NCBI RefSeq assembly: GCF_048773025.1
Contig: NC_133559.1
Span: 9,888,501-9,952,500, forward strand
Length of the DNA stretch: 64,000 bases
Origin: Camelus bactrianus
Taxonomy: Eukaryota > Chordata > Mammalia > Artiodactyla > Camelidae
Reading direction: 5' to 3'
In this document: positions 1 through 12,799 of the stretch, in pieces
Layout: each line of letters begins with the position of its first letter
How positions within the stretch are numbered: position 1 is the first letter of the stretch
Notes under the pieces: model-generated
Told to the model about the DNA's origin: nothing
Seen by the model: only the letters and a program-made list of their open reading frames with translations
Databases searched by the model: none
Translations under genes and position numbers: made by a program

Positions 1-150
1 ACTGAGATTAGATTGAGTGGGTAGGGACCATGAGAAGACGGAGAGGAGGTCCCGAGGGCTGAGATAGAGGCTAAGTGGAGATGACTGGGAAGACATGGAG
101 GAGTGAGAAAGAAGGAGGGAGAAGCAGGGTGGGGGAAGAGGAGAGCACAC

Positions 151-164
151 GGGGGGGGGGGGGG
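151..164 (+). repeat. G14 homopolymer
   Basis: Fourteen G in a row in purine-rich DNA, a likely place for length error in assembly. Confidence 0.9.
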
Positions 165-1580
165 AAGGAGCCGCAGGACAGTGAGACACAAGAATGCTGG
201 AGCCAAAAGTCATATTGGAAAATATTCAGTTCTTCAACCCAGCCGTTTTCCAGATAAGGAAACTGAAGCCAGAATGCTGATGTGATTTCTCCAATTCATT
301 GTATCCATCCGGGGGTTCACCTTAACTCCCAGTCAGGAGCTCTTTTTAGTGGAAAAGATTTGCTGGGAGTGAGAGAAGCACAGACTAGATGCAGGAATTG
401 CTGCTGGAGGCCTGAAAGGTGAGAGACACGCTCGACACAGAGTGGTAGGGAAACGAGGTCTGTGCAAGGCAGACGGTAGAAGAGAGTGGATTTCTCCAGC
501 AGGGGAGGTGAGGTTTCTGTGGGTGGGGAAGGGGGATGTCTGGTGAGTGTGTCAGACCCTGTGGGGAGGGGCTCTCACATCTGGGTCCTGAGAAGGGCTT
601 TCCAGGGGAGGGAGGAATTCAAGAGCTGTGAGGGTGTTTGGAGGAGCATCAAGTAAGAGCTGTGAGAGAGAACAAGAGCATGCTGGTGGCCTGAGCACCA
701 GTGAATGGAGAAGAAAGACCCCAGGGAGGTCTGGCGACACAGGGAGGAAAGCTGGACTCCTGGGAATAGCTGAGATGGCCTGCCTGCCTGAGTTCTAATC
801 AGGGTGTGTCCCACCCATCCCAGTCTTCTCCTCTGGGGTTTTCTGGTCCAGGGAGCACACATCAGCAGTGACCTGTGTAGCCATCTCCATCTCTCTCAAT
901 TCTTTACTTTTCTCCCCCATCCCCTGCCCCCATTTTATCTCTCAGTGTTAGCCTCCAGTTCTGCCCTTTCTCAGCAACCCCAGTTCTCAGTGTCCCTCAG
1001 CCAGTTCCTGGGAAGCCCCTCTCCTTTCTCCTCCTTTGAATCTGGCCCTCATCCACCACAGCTGAGTGCACAGTCAGGAGTGGAGCTGGCTGGGAAAGCG
1101 AAGGTCCGCAGTGGGACCACAACCCAAGTACCAGCTGCTTCCTCCTCCCCCATGGGGAGCAACTCTGCCCACAGGCGCTGCGCTCACGAGGCTTGTGGCT
1201 CTGCTCTACTTCTCTTTCCAATCTCTTCCTCCTCCCCTCCCGCCTCTGCCTCCCTCCTCTTCCTGTTCCTCTTCCCCTCCTCCTCCTCTTTGCTTCCCCT
1301 TCTGCTCCCTCCTCCGTCTGTTATGTCCCTTGGTGTCTCTGACCAGCTCCCAACCCATTGATCCCAGACCTACATTCCTCATTTAACTCTCTCCTCTCCC
1401 CCCTACTCAAACTCAAACTGCCTCCTCCTCGCTTTTCCCAGTCCACACTGAAGGGCATAAGCCCTGGTGATTACAGAATTTTAGGGGACCCAGTGCAAAA
1501 TATAAATGTTGGGCCTCATACTTATGAAGGAGGAAAAAGTGCTTTTAATGATTCTAAAATACAAACCTAAAATAGAAACC

Positions 1581-1612
<32 letters not shown>

Positions 1613-1679
1613 GTTTAGCCTCTCTCTCTTTCTCTGTCTCCCTCTCTCTTCTCAATCTGTCTGGTGGAATTTTCTGGTT

Positions 1680-1775
1680 TATTTGTTTCTTTTTAAATTG
1701 AAGTATAGTCAGTTACGATGTGTCAATTTTTGGTGTACAGCACAATGTCTTAGTCAGAGATGTTTATTTGTTCTA
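1680..1775 (-). mobile_element. L1 3' tail, antisense
   Basis: TTGAAGTATAGTCAGTTACG and TTTTTGGTGTACAGCACAAT are the reverse complement of the artiodactyl L1 tail (GTACACCAGAAATTGACACA) seen elsewhere in the window on the + strand. Confidence 0.65.
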
Positions 1776-3539
1776 ATTTTGCTAATGTCACTCTCTCGGG
1801 CAAAGGGAGTCTCATAGGGCAAGTGTTGACCCTTTTAGACACCTGGTGGCTCCACTCCCTTTGTTTTTTTTGTGTATGTGTTTAATAATTTTTGGTCACT
1901 TCCTCCATGCCTGCTACCTGCTCGGGAGAAGGAGTAGGAGCATTATCTGTATTCTGGGTCAGTCTCATTTAGGCGGATGCATTGGCTTTGAGTTTTGGTG
2001 TTTGGACCATCTAAGTGTTCCTTAATAGTTGAGGTGCAGCCTCTAATAGTTGAGGAGAGGCTGTTTTACCTTCTTCCTCCAGCTGCTGTGTGTCTTCACC
2101 TGTGTCCTGAAGGCAATAAATAGAGCTTTTAACCCTTGCACCCCTCCCCGCCCTCTCCCTCTCCAAGTTAAGTCTTCCCCATGTAGGAGATGGGAAGAAA
2201 GATCTGGTAGGTGCTTCCTGCCTGTCTCATGCAGTAGCTGCTTTCAAACCTCCCGCTTGTGCCGTGAGAATTTCTCTGTCTTGTACAGGAGCCCCTGGTG
2301 AGGTCCATGGGAAAAAAACCTAGAGATACAAGTGAGTTTCTCGCGTCTATGACTCTCAGGGGTTCTATATACTCATGTTTCCTTTAGTAATTTGTTAACA
2401 GTTTTAGCTGAATTATTCTTACTGGCCTATATAACATTGAGCATCTGTCCCAAGTAAGCAAGGGTTTGTAACCTCCGTTTCCTTGGAGGAGTCTGTCTTT
2501 CCCTAGATTTTGGGTTATTTGGTTTCCCTGATACTTCAGTTGTTGTGATGGGTTCGAGGAAAGTTGTGATTTTGGTAACCCAGCTTGTAAAATTTGCAAA
2601 TATTCAAGTGAAGCTCTTTGTAGCTTTCTATGTTGTAATGTTAACTTTCCAAAATGTTTTCTTCCTTGAGTAAGCATGAGATAATTTCCTTTTACTTATA
2701 AACCAAGAAATAACAAAATAAATAGCCAAAATACATTTATCCAGATGATAAAAAGCACAAACGATTATTTAAGAGCCTTTAAATAGTTATAAACACCATG
2801 AAAGAGGAAGGCCAGCATGTCCAGGAGAGACCAGCTTGGGGTAAGGCAAACATGGAACTTTCAAGCAAGACCAGTAAGAAGAGAATATTGGATAAATGGT
2901 TTCCAAATATTCTATTAACTTCACTTCCTACAATTATCAGTGTTTTTTCACTATAGACGTTGACCCAAAACAAATGGACTGACAAATATTTCTCCAGCAA
3001 AGACAGGTTTATTCAGAACCAGCAGAGAGTTGCATTTTGGGGTCTGCAACCACGGGGAGCCACGTGAAAGCTCGAGAGCTCTCCCTTCAGGTTTCTCAAC
3101 TCTACTTAATTGAGATTTTTGTTTATTCATTTTTCACATCAGTAATAGGTGATTTACAGCAGGACCCTTTGGGTAAACTTCATGCTTACTAGCATATACT
3201 TTCTCCTGAGTAAAAGTGTATAAGTTTCTCATTTTATCAAGTAGGTTACAAATAATGCTTTCTGATGTCTTTAAAATGTTTTTATGTTGGAGATCATCCT
3301 AATTTTAAAAAATATTGGATGCCTTTACTGAATTATGCAATTACTCAAAAATATTCATGGAGCACATATCACTTGCTAGGTACTCTGTTAGGTGTTGGGG
3401 GTCCAGTAAAACAAGGGCTGTTAATAATGAGAAAGCCACAAGCTCAAAATGGCATCACTTGAGCTAAAGCCCAGGATACCAAACCTAGATTCAATACATG
3501 ACTTAACTGCAGTTTCAACCTTCCCCAGAAATGTAAACT

Positions 3540-3905
3540 TAATCAACCAGCTTGGATGTTCTGGTCAGCACCAAGGAGGTCATCTGTCAGGGAGGCCCTC
3601 TCCTGTCCCAGGGGAAGAAGAAGCAATCTGCATGATAAAGTCCTTGCCGCTCCCTTCCTCCTCAAAAGATGTCCTGGCCAAAAAATTATCCTTTCTTTTC
3701 TTTTCCACTTCCTTTGTCCCATAAAAACGTTCCATTTTGTACTGTTTCTCTGTGTGGTGGATAGGATGCCCAATTCATGAATCCCCGAATAAAGCCAATT
3801 AGATCACCTAGTTTTCTCAGTTGATTTTTTTTGTTGTTAACAGGATATAGATCTAACACCCCAAGGCAACATCTGAAGTCAAGATCCTGAGTGGGCAAAC
3901 AAAAC
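3540..3905 (+). mobile_element. Solo LTR fossil
   Basis: The arrangement of a promoter-like middle, AATAAA at 3788-3793 and a T-rich end resembles an ERV LTR in sense orientation. Ends are approximate and no internal region was recognised. Confidence 0.45.
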
Positions 3906-4730
3906 TGTTAAGGGTCACCTCTTCAGAAAATATTGTTTCGAGCAAGCTTTTATTTATTTATTTTTCGTCTAGAGTCTAAACATTATAAAAAGTCTCAGCA
4001 CACTAAGATTTATATTTCTTGTTTTACGTGTTTTTATTCCCAAGTAGACTAAAAGCTCTTTGAATAAAGTGATTGCATTGTCAACCACTTTACGTTCACA
4101 AGTGTAACAAGATGCTTGAGTCCAGGCTAAGTGGCTGTTTGGTGAGTGAGTATCTGTCGATGCAAGTCAAAGACAGGGCGTTTTCCTGTGTATGTGCCAA
4201 TGTTCCTGTGGTCTCTGTGATGGCTACTGGTCCTTCTCTAAAATTAATGGAGAATATGTGACGGATTATTCTGTTTCTCAGGGCGATCATAAGGGATTCT
4301 GAAAAAGCTAATAAAGCAAACAAAAGAGAGTAAGAGATATGAATGAGAGGAGGAGGGGGTGAGAAAAGGGAAGAGAATATCTGAGGAAATAATCAAAAAG
4401 GCAGAGAGAAAGACAGAGGGACAGAAAGGAGCAGGGGATTCAGAACCTTAGTCAGGCTGCTGGGGAGACATTTAGTTTCATGCCTGTATTGTATGAATGA
4501 GAAAAGAGGCCTTAAAGGTACATTGACTTTTCAGTACCACCTAAGACTTGGTCCATAGCAGTTAAATTAGAGGACGGTGAACAGGATGGAAGCTGATGAC
4601 AATAAGAGAAGCTTAAAGCCATAAAGGAGATTCAGGACAGGAGCAGAAATGAGCATCTGAGTAGGTGGTGCAGGGTTTAGGGAAGGAGCAGGCTTTCTTT
4701 TTTTTTTTTTTTTCAGACGTTGACTAAAGG

Positions 4731-4763
4731 GAAGGTTTGTCTGTTGGTAGCAGAAGGAAGTCA
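4731..4763 (+). promoter_or_regulatory. Shared CD1 5' block, CD1A copy
   Basis: GTTTGTCTGTTG (4735-4746) followed by GGAAGTCA (4756-4763), about 95-116 bases before the CD1A ATG. The same pair at nearly the same spacing precedes CD1B and CD1E. GGAA is the core of Ets-family sites, and Ets factors are known regulators of human CD1D. A role here is inferred from conservation only. Confidence 0.45.
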
Positions 4764-4850
4764 GAACAGAGGTATTGTGGGGTAGGTTTGTTCAGAACAG
4801 AAACCAAAGACCAATTTTCCTGAGCAAAAGAAAGAACATCTGCACATGAA

Positions 4851-7500
4851 ATGCTGTTTCTGCAGCTTCCATTGCTGCTGGCTCTCCTCCCAGGTGCTGA
4901 CAGCAAGGATGGTAAGAGCTCTGGCAACTGCCCAGTTGGGTGCAAGAAGGGGTGTGTGTGTGTGTGTGCCCGCTCATGTGTGTGAGGGATGGTTTCCCTA
5001 ACCTGGAGATTGAGAGGATCAGGTAAGTCTCACTCCAGCATCCCTGACTCGAGGTCCCTGTGCTCTTTTGAAGGTTGTATACACCAGATGGGACCCTGAG
5101 GCAGGCAAATGTCTATGGTTTCACTCTTCTTTAGATACGAAGTTTCCCCTTTGTGGCACCTTTCTTTCTCCGTTTTCTCCTTCTCAGTGCTCTTTTTGAT
5201 CTCTCTGTTCTTTTCCCACAGGCTTCCAGGAGCCAGTCTCCTTCCACGTAATGGGGATCTTATCCTTTTACAACCGTTCCTGGGAACAAAATGTGGGCTC
5301 GGGTTGGTTGGGTGAGTTGCAGACTCAGGGCTGGAATAGCAGCTCTGGCACTATCATTTACCTGTGGCCTTGGTCCAGGGGCAACTTCAGCAACGAGGAG
5401 TTGACAGAGCTGGAAACGCTGTTTCGTACGTTCTTCATTAACTTTGCACTGACATTTCACAACCGTATCATTCAATGGCAGCTTAAATGTAAGTTCAGGT
5501 TCTTCAGTGGGGATTGGGGATATGGGGTGTGTGTGTGTGTGTGTGTGTGTGTGTCTCAATGAGTTTCTTATTCCTCTGAGAAACAGCCTCCACTCATTTC
5601 TGAACCTTCTCTCTCCCTAGCGTACCTCCCTCATTGACCGCAGGCTTGTGCTTTATCACCTTCCCTGAGTGCTCACCTGTGACCGCCCCTCTCCCTGGTC
5701 TCCAAGCACATACTCTCAGCTTCCTCACTCTATGACTGATGCCTTAAGGTGTGATTTCCTCCCCCATTTAATCTCTTCAACAATCTCTGTCTATGCATTC
5801 AGTGTAACCTAGAGCATTCCAAACAGCCTAGATTATTGTAATCCCATCCCTCTCACACTGAGCCCTTCCTTATTCTCTCACTCACACCGTTTACATTGTC
5901 TTCTTCAAACACTTTGCGCCATCCTTTTTGTCATTCATCTCCTGTATCCCTAATTACCACAAGTTCTCCTTTCTGAACCTCTGATCAAACACATTTTTGC
6001 TTTTTGTTCAAATTTTCTAAACTCCTCCCTTCTGCTTCTTTAATTTTTTGATGTTAAAATTTTATTTTATCTTTTCACTCTTTTCCTCTAATTTACAGCC
6101 CCTCTTCCCCAGATCCTTTTGATATACAGGTAGCAGGAGGCTGTGAGCTGCACTCTGGGGAAGCCTCAGCAGGCTTTATGCAGGTTGCTTATCAAGGATC
6201 AGAGTTCCTGAGCTTCCAGAACAATTCATGGTTGCCCTCTCCAAAGGGTGGAGGTAGGGCTAAGCTTGTCAGCAGTCTATTCAATTTGAACAAAGGCTTC
6301 CTAGAAATAGTACACAGGCTGCTCACCGACACCTGCCCACGTTTCCACCTGGGTCTTCTTGATGCAGGGAAGGCACATCTCCAGCGACGAGGTCAGTCCT
6401 GCACCTGCCCTCCAAGAACTTTCTGTTCTAAAACCACCTCTTCCCACCATGCCCTTCCAATTTAGGACAAGAAGGAGGCAAGGGGGAGAGGGGATAATGG
6501 GTGGCAGGTTCCTAGAGGTGGGAAAGGGGTGTCTGTCTAAAGTGACCATAGAGTCTGCCTCAGAGTCCTCATCTGTGTCTCTCGTGTCCTCGGCAGTAAG
6601 ACCAGAGGCCTGGCTGTCCCCTGGCCCCAGTCCTGGTCCTGGCCGCCTGGTGCTGGTTTGTCACGCCTCTGGCTTCTACCCAAAGCCTATTTGGGTGACG
6701 TGGATGCGGGGTGAACGGGAGCAACAGGGCACTCAGAGAAGCGACGTCGTGCCTCATGCCGACGGGACGTGGTATCTTCGGGTGTCCTTGGAAGTGGAAG
6801 CCAGAGAGGCACCTGGCCTGAGCTGCCGGGTGAGACACAGCAGTCTGGGGGACCAGGACATCGTCCTCTACTGGGGTGAGCAAGGACTGGGGCGCGGCTG
6901 GGAATGGGGGTAGGTGGTCCTTGAGCTGAGCAGGAAAGCCAGATGAAAAATTGGAATTTTGGGAACTCCAGACCCCAGAGGAATACAAATGAAAGGTAGG
7001 AATATGAGAGCCCCACAGACATAGGAAGATGTTGCACTTAATGAAGGAATCGTCTCTGAGGGAGGATGAGAGAAGAAATAGGGAGAAAGGAGACTGGGGA
7101 GGCAGACACTGGAATGAACAAAGGAAGAGCAGGGACATGCAGTGAAACCGAGAGTAGGTTTGAAATGACACCGTTGTGTGCACCCGGATCCACAGGGCAT
7201 CGCAGCTCCGTGGGCTGGATCTTCTTGGCAGTGACGGTGCCCCTGCTGCTCCTGGCAGGTCTTGCGTTTTGGGCTCGGAAGCGCCGGTGAGTTCTTCGTG
7301 TCCATCCTTCCTGCTCTTTGCCCCACTCCCCACTTGTCTGCCCATCTTTGTTTTCTCTCTCTTTCCTCAGTGCTCCTCCCCCCAGCGCCCTTCCCTCTTC
7401 CCCCTCAGGTCTCCCCTCCACCCCATGTCGAGTGACTTCCATCTCTGTTCTTCCCAGGACACTCTGTCAACCCGCAAGCTCTCGTCTCCCTTTGGAATGA
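4851..7500 (+). CDS. CD1A: CD1a antigen-presenting glycoprotein, six exons, intact
   Basis: Exons read 4851-4911, 5222-5488, 6113-6391, 6597-6875, 7196-7286 and 7458-7500, total 1020 bases, 339 residues. Exon 1 encodes the signal peptide ([15 protein letters not shown]). Exons 2 and 3 encode alpha1 and alpha2, the lipid-binding groove, with the alpha2 cysteine pair (GGCELHSG and DTCPRF). Exon 4 is the Ig-like alpha3 domain ([21 protein letters not shown]), which pairs with beta2-microglobulin. Exon 5 is the transmembrane helix ([16 protein letters not shown]) and exon 6 the tail. The name rests on close agreement with remembered human CD1a: [19 protein letters not shown], and the transmembrane segment. 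N-glycosylation motifs NRS, NSS, NFS and NNS are present. In family terms it presents lipids at the surface and in early endosomes of dendritic cells. Oddities: the tail after RKR is longer than in human CD1a, and the end of the alpha1 helix is divergent. It has no tyrosine sorting motif. Confidence 0.93.
5527..5554 (+). repeat. GT microsatellite in CD1A intron 2
   Basis: About 14 GT units beginning 39 bases after the exon 2 donor site. Confidence 0.95.
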
Positions 7501-7764
7501 GATCCCAGCAGCTCAGGAGCTCAGGATGTAGCTAAACACAGCCCGGTGATGCTGGCCTTAAACTCTCCGTGAACAGCTTTTCTTGTTGTTGTTGTTTATT
7601 TCTGCTTAATGATCAGTTGTCACTGTGAGTGAAGTGTAATTTTGCGCCTTTGTGGTTCTAGCTTGGGTTATGGGCTTTAAAATTCAAAATTTAAATTCCA
7701 AATGCAGGAGACCCTACGGACACTCACATATTCAAACATGAATGGATTATCAGGCATATTTCAG

Positions 7765-8020
7765 ATGTCGCTTCCTCCAGAGAGCCTTCCCTGATTCACA
7801 GGTGGAGGCAGTCTCTACCTTGTTGAACTCCCATCACAGTTTAACTGGACCTTGTTAAATCTCCTCACTTCAGACCCTTTTTTGTGGCTATTTAGTTCTG
7901 TTTTTCCCCTTCTAATTTTTAAGCTTCTTGACAGCATAGCGCATATCTTTTTACCATTTGTATTCTTGGCAATGTGTCTTCCCTGCACTTAATACGTTCT
8001 CAATTAAAATCTGTGCTGCA
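7765..8020 (+). mobile_element. L2 LINE 3' fragment downstream of CD1A
   Basis: The stretch beginning CTTCCTCCAGAGAGCCTTCC and ending in a cue-rich AT tail follows the L2 3' consensus pattern as I remember it. It starts about 265 bases after the CD1A stop. CD1B and CD1E have the like. Confidence 0.55.
8003..8008 (+). promoter_or_regulatory. Candidate poly(A) signal of CD1A
   Basis: ATTAAA, the common variant signal, about 500 bases after the CD1A stop at the end of an L2-derived stretch. Confidence 0.3.
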
Positions 8021-9589
8021 CTTATGCCGAATTTATTTTCTTTTAAAATTCTTTTCCTTCCTGTCATCTTTGTAGTAGTTAAGACATTTGTTCCTCTTCT
8101 GGTTAAATGTGTTGTCACTCAGCCAAGAGACTTGGCACTTTCCTAGTTCCTTACTGATTTCTCTAAGGAGAAACACAGTTGTGACTCTGATTGTTCTTAT
8201 TATTTTACTCTTGAGAACTATTGAGGTGACAATATTTTTCCAAGTATTGTAAAGAAAAAGAGGAAGACAGAATGCAGTCCTTTATTATTCAGGGTGGCTC
8301 AGGGACAAGGAGCAGAGTTATCACCTGGGAGCTTTTCAGAAATATAGAATCTTGGACCTCACCTTAGACTTACCAAACCATAATCTGCATTTTATGAAAT
8401 CAGCAGGGGTTTCATAGAGGCAGTAACATCTGAGAAGCAGTGATGGGGTGACGCCTGAGAGGCAGTAGTGTGAGTGTGTCCCTGAAAGAAGATGAGCGAT
8501 AAAAGAGAACAAGAGTGCTGATGCTCAGCACTGAAGTGAGATCAAGGCCAAGAGATGACATACAGCACATGCTCACTACTCACAGATGTGGTGCTAAAGC
8601 CACAGGAGACACCGACTTAGTGAAACCCTTGTCATTGTTCCTAGGGAACATAGAGGGTTAGGTTCCAGTGAGCTTCTGGTCACCAGATTTTTGTCAATTA
8701 ATGAACACATAGCCTTGTTTTATGTGTGTTTCTGTTTATATGTATTTGAAAATGTTTACTTTATTACTTAAAGTATTTTTTAATAATAAAACACCTGCCA
8801 GGAAGTGTTTACCCTGTTCCCGACCCTGGGCAACAGGATCGTAAATGTGTTTGGCTTTCAGCCCCACAGCTGCACTGTCCTCTGTGCTTTTAAAAACAAA
8901 CGAACAAAAACCAGTCATCATCTCATGAAGCCACCAGTCTGGCTCCTTTGCCACCTCTTCCAGAGCTTCAGCAGAGCATTATGGATGTGACCTTATCACT
9001 TTCTGGATGGCTCCACACACAGATCAGTGAATTTCCTCTCCTTTTGCTGGGTTTCCTGCCCCGTTGATTCATTAACAGTGAACGCACGGTCCGCAACCCT
9101 ATGACTCACCCCTGAACAAAGCGCATCTACAAGTGTGTTTTCTCCGTAAGGCACATCCCATTCTTCCTGAGCGTGGGGAACCCTGGACAGCACCTCAGCA
9201 CTCTGCTTCAGGGCCTCCCTAAACAGCCAAATACCAACAGAGAGCAGAGAAACGCAGTCACCCCCCACCCACCATAGATACTTACACAGTCCCAGTTAAC
9301 CAGTGGGCCCTGGAGGGGCCAAACGTGCTGGTGTTCCTCTCTCCCAGCCTCGACCCCTTGGGCTTGGTCCCTCCCAGGACCTGTAACTAAGTGAGGTCCT
9401 GCCAGACTTAAGTCCTGAGTTCCCTGCCCCTTGGGGACAGGAATGGGCATGTCCAGGAGGGCTGGGGGCGGGTGAGATGTTCCATTGTTTTCCCTGTTGT
9501 TGCTTCTGTACCACAAACTGTATAAAATTGTTGGGATTTTTGCATAAAAAAATTATTAGAAGTGAAAATTGTATTTTACTTCATAAAAT

Positions 9590-10460
9590 TAAGGCTTTCT
9601 CTTCAATAAAGTTTCAACTGAACAAAATTAGCAGGTAGAAATTTGAGGGAAGTATTTGAAATTTTAAAAATAAATTTCAACATATATATAAAATATATTT
9701 CATACATATATACACAGAGAAATATGGGAAGGTCTTGAAAAGAGCTCTGAATGAAGTACATTAATAAATGAAGAACACATAGAATACCTTTTGTTGAAAT
9801 TAAAGTTGCCCTCAAACTCATTGGTAATTCAAGAAATACAAATTAAGGCATGTTGTCATTTTATACCACCAAACTGCCAACATTAAAAAGCTGCAAAAGT
9901 ACACCAGAAACTGACACAATGTTGCAAACTAACTGTATTTCAATCAAAAAAGAAATAAACTATTAGGCTTAAAAAAAAAAGGAAGAAGCCCAGTGTTTGC
10001 AGGGATGTGAAACACATGGACATCCCCACACGTTGATGGTTTTGAGGTAATTCTGGAGAGTTTGTGGTAGTAACTGGTCTAACGATGTACATGTTGACCC
10101 TGCAATGCCACTTCTGAATGTGTGTAATGGAAAATGTTGACCGAGATCCAGGAGGGACCACATACAAGGATGCTTGTCATAGAGCTTTTATGGCAGTGAG
10201 GTGTTGGAATCATGCCAGATGCTCATCTCAATGGGAACACAGAAGTAAAACGAGGTAGATACACACTAGGGGATTTTATGCGGCAGGTAGAAACAACAGA
10301 CTAGGCAGAGTAATATAGGAGGCCTCTGAAAGAGTGCTGAATGAGATATATTAATAAGTGATGCATATGCAGGATAGTAGCAGTTGTGAAAATTAAAGCT
10401 GTGTACATCAAACAATATCACATTTTATAAGAATGCACAGAGGATAACATATTAATACAT
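9590..10460 (+). mobile_element. L1-derived stretch
   Basis: It contains the L1 tail GTACACCAGAAACTGACACA at 9899 with an A-rich end near 9960-9985. This is followed by a second L1 3' UTR-like piece (GGGAACACAGAAGTAAAACG, ATATTAATAAGTGATGCATA). Confidence 0.55.
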
Positions 10461-12799
10461 TAGAATGTGGGGAAGAAAAAGCTATGGGGATTAAAAAATC
10501 AAATGTTTTACAGAGGAATTGTCCTCAGAGCTATAAATGGAGGATGATTAACTCAACAATCTACACTTAAGACTCCAAAGACAAAACATACACAAGAAAA
10601 TAAAAATTGAGAAATGTTTGATTACTGAATTGGGATGATGGGTTGCACCATGAGTAGTTTCTATTGAGGGAAAAATATAAAAATATATAATATTGTATAA
10701 AATATTTGGATGTCTAAGAACAGAATCAAGATATCTGCAACCTTAAAACCTTCTGATTGAAAATGTCAGGGTGTTTGTAATCATCAAAGGCTATAGATTG
10801 GGACAAACTTCTTTATTTTACCACTGGGTGGCAGTAGAGCTCAAAACAGTTCCAGCATGCTTGTTACTCACAACTTGGAAGTGCGAAAGCCCGCAAATCA
10901 TCAAACAGCTTGCAGACTCATGCTTAAAAGCACGGTAAATTGTTATTTCTAAAAATAATTGAAAGTTACTTACAAAAACATGCATATAATATTAAAAATA
11001 TAATTAAAAACGTATCATAAAAATATAGAAATTGCATCCAAGGACAGTAAGTAAGATGAAGCCAACAATGGCATAATTAAGAAATAAAGTGTCATGATAC
11101 CCTGTACACAGGGTATATGTGGGCCACAAATTACTAGAGGACAGTAAAATGGCCAAGGCAGGATCAATTACATATCCACAGTGCCTAGAAGAAACTGACA
11201 AATAAGGAAAAGTACCACTCTTCCTGGTCCTGGGGCCACATGGAAATTTCTCCCATCAGTTCTCATAGAGAAGTAACTATTTGGTGAAGTGAACAGTGTT
11301 CTCAGGAACATTCTTTCTGTAAATGTTACGAGGTTCACAGGCCTGTTTGTTTAAAGTTTCTTAAAGGAAGGTGAGCATGTCAGCCTAAAATCAAAAATGG
11401 AGAAAGTAAGTCTACACAACACGCAGGATCTGGTCTACGTGTGCTGCCTCCTGGTGTTCTGGCAAACTCAGTGGCAGATCTTACATACTCTGCAGGAATG
11501 GGTAGACTCTAAGTCTCCCATAAATATTGTTTATGCTGCACTAATTTGAATTATTTTTTTTAGCAGCAGAGACTTCTAGTTATGTACTCTAACATATACC
11601 TTACGTACGACAGTTTTGTATTATCTTTAAATGCAGAGCAGCAACTTTAATGATCAGTGGAGCTGTTGGTGGAATAGGCAATTTGAAAATTTTTTGTGGC
11701 TGTTGGAGGTCTACTCAAAGACTTACTGTCTGAATCTCAGGTTTGCTCCCAGGAGGCTGATGGTTTCTGTAGCGAGGGCCAAGATTCTTCTCGATATATA
11801 ATTTGGTTTTGTTTTAATAATAAAGAGGCACTTCTTGGCCTACCTACAACTCCGTCCATCCTCAGTGCACACCCAGTTGTACTGCAGAGAAAATGCCAGA
11901 TATGACTTTAGAAAGGGAAATATTTAATATGAGCATGAGCCCTAATTTGGGTAGAAAGGGTCCTGAGACAAACATCCCTGGTCTGTGAACCATGGTATTT
12001 CCAGGTGATCTCTTTGAGTTACCAACTGCACATTAATGTACCTTAGTAGATAGATGGGTTGCCAAATGGTGTTATATAGCAAAGCCCCCTGATTGTCTCC
12101 TGGAGTCTTTTTTGCGCTTCCTCAAGGATAAATCAACACTCAGTCATTAGCTGGGCAGAGTGAAAGCTACATCTTTTAGGCCTCTGTTTAGCTGGTTGTG
12201 GTTCTGCGACTGCGGTCTAACCAGTGCAATGTACAGCTTCTGCAAAGTGGGTGTGAAGCCGTGGTGGGGGCGGGGGTGAGCTCAGCTTCTTCCTTTCCCC
12301 TTATTGTCAGCTAATAGGTGGGTCTGATGGAAGGAGCTCTGGCAACCAAGGTTAATAGCTTTGGTTTATGAAATGTTCACCTGCAGCTCTTTACTTTTCT
12401 TACTGTAATAACATATATGGATTATGTATTTTTTGCTAAGGTTAAATCAAATTTTTGACAATGACACCCATGTTATCTGTCTTTAATTTCATTTTTATCC
12501 GTATATTTTCCAAGGCAAGTGAGAAAATGCAACCAGCCATTCTGAAACGTATTTATGAAAAGAAACATGTTAGAAATCAGGGTGGACTTCTGGGGAAAGG
12601 GTAGAGTGAAATATTTTGTAATTCATCTCACTCTGATAAATTCAAAGGAGGAAAGGGAAACTATCGATATTGAATCTAGAGGAGAGCTGTAACTTAAAGC
12701 GAAAGCAAGGAAAAATCTACAATTTAGAATAGAGTAAGTTGGAGTAAATCTTTAGCATGATACATTTTCACTCATTTCAAATAAGATGGAAGGTTGACG

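Larger units (their letters stand above)
1..4730. other. 5' flank of CD1A, no gene recognised
   Basis: Purine-rich to about 760, then pyrimidine-rich CT tracts to about 1450. A MIR-like scrap (TTTTCCAGATAAGGAAACTG) lies at 248. An L1 tail lies at 1.7 kb and an LTR fossil at 3.5-3.9 kb. Open frames such as 804-1361 are low-complexity. No CD1 exon motif was found. Confidence 0.6.

Noticed and set aside
804-1361. A 185-codon open frame on the + strand
   Set aside because: It is CT-rich and serine/proline low-complexity, has no domain pattern, and overlaps other open frames.
6093-6098. TTACAG as the CD1A exon 3 acceptor
   Set aside because: The next AG (6111-6112) restores the family exon length of 279 and the YPFDIQ start.
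6569-7345. A 258-codon antisense open frame
   Set aside because: Antisense shadow of CD1A exons 4 and 5 and GC-rich introns.
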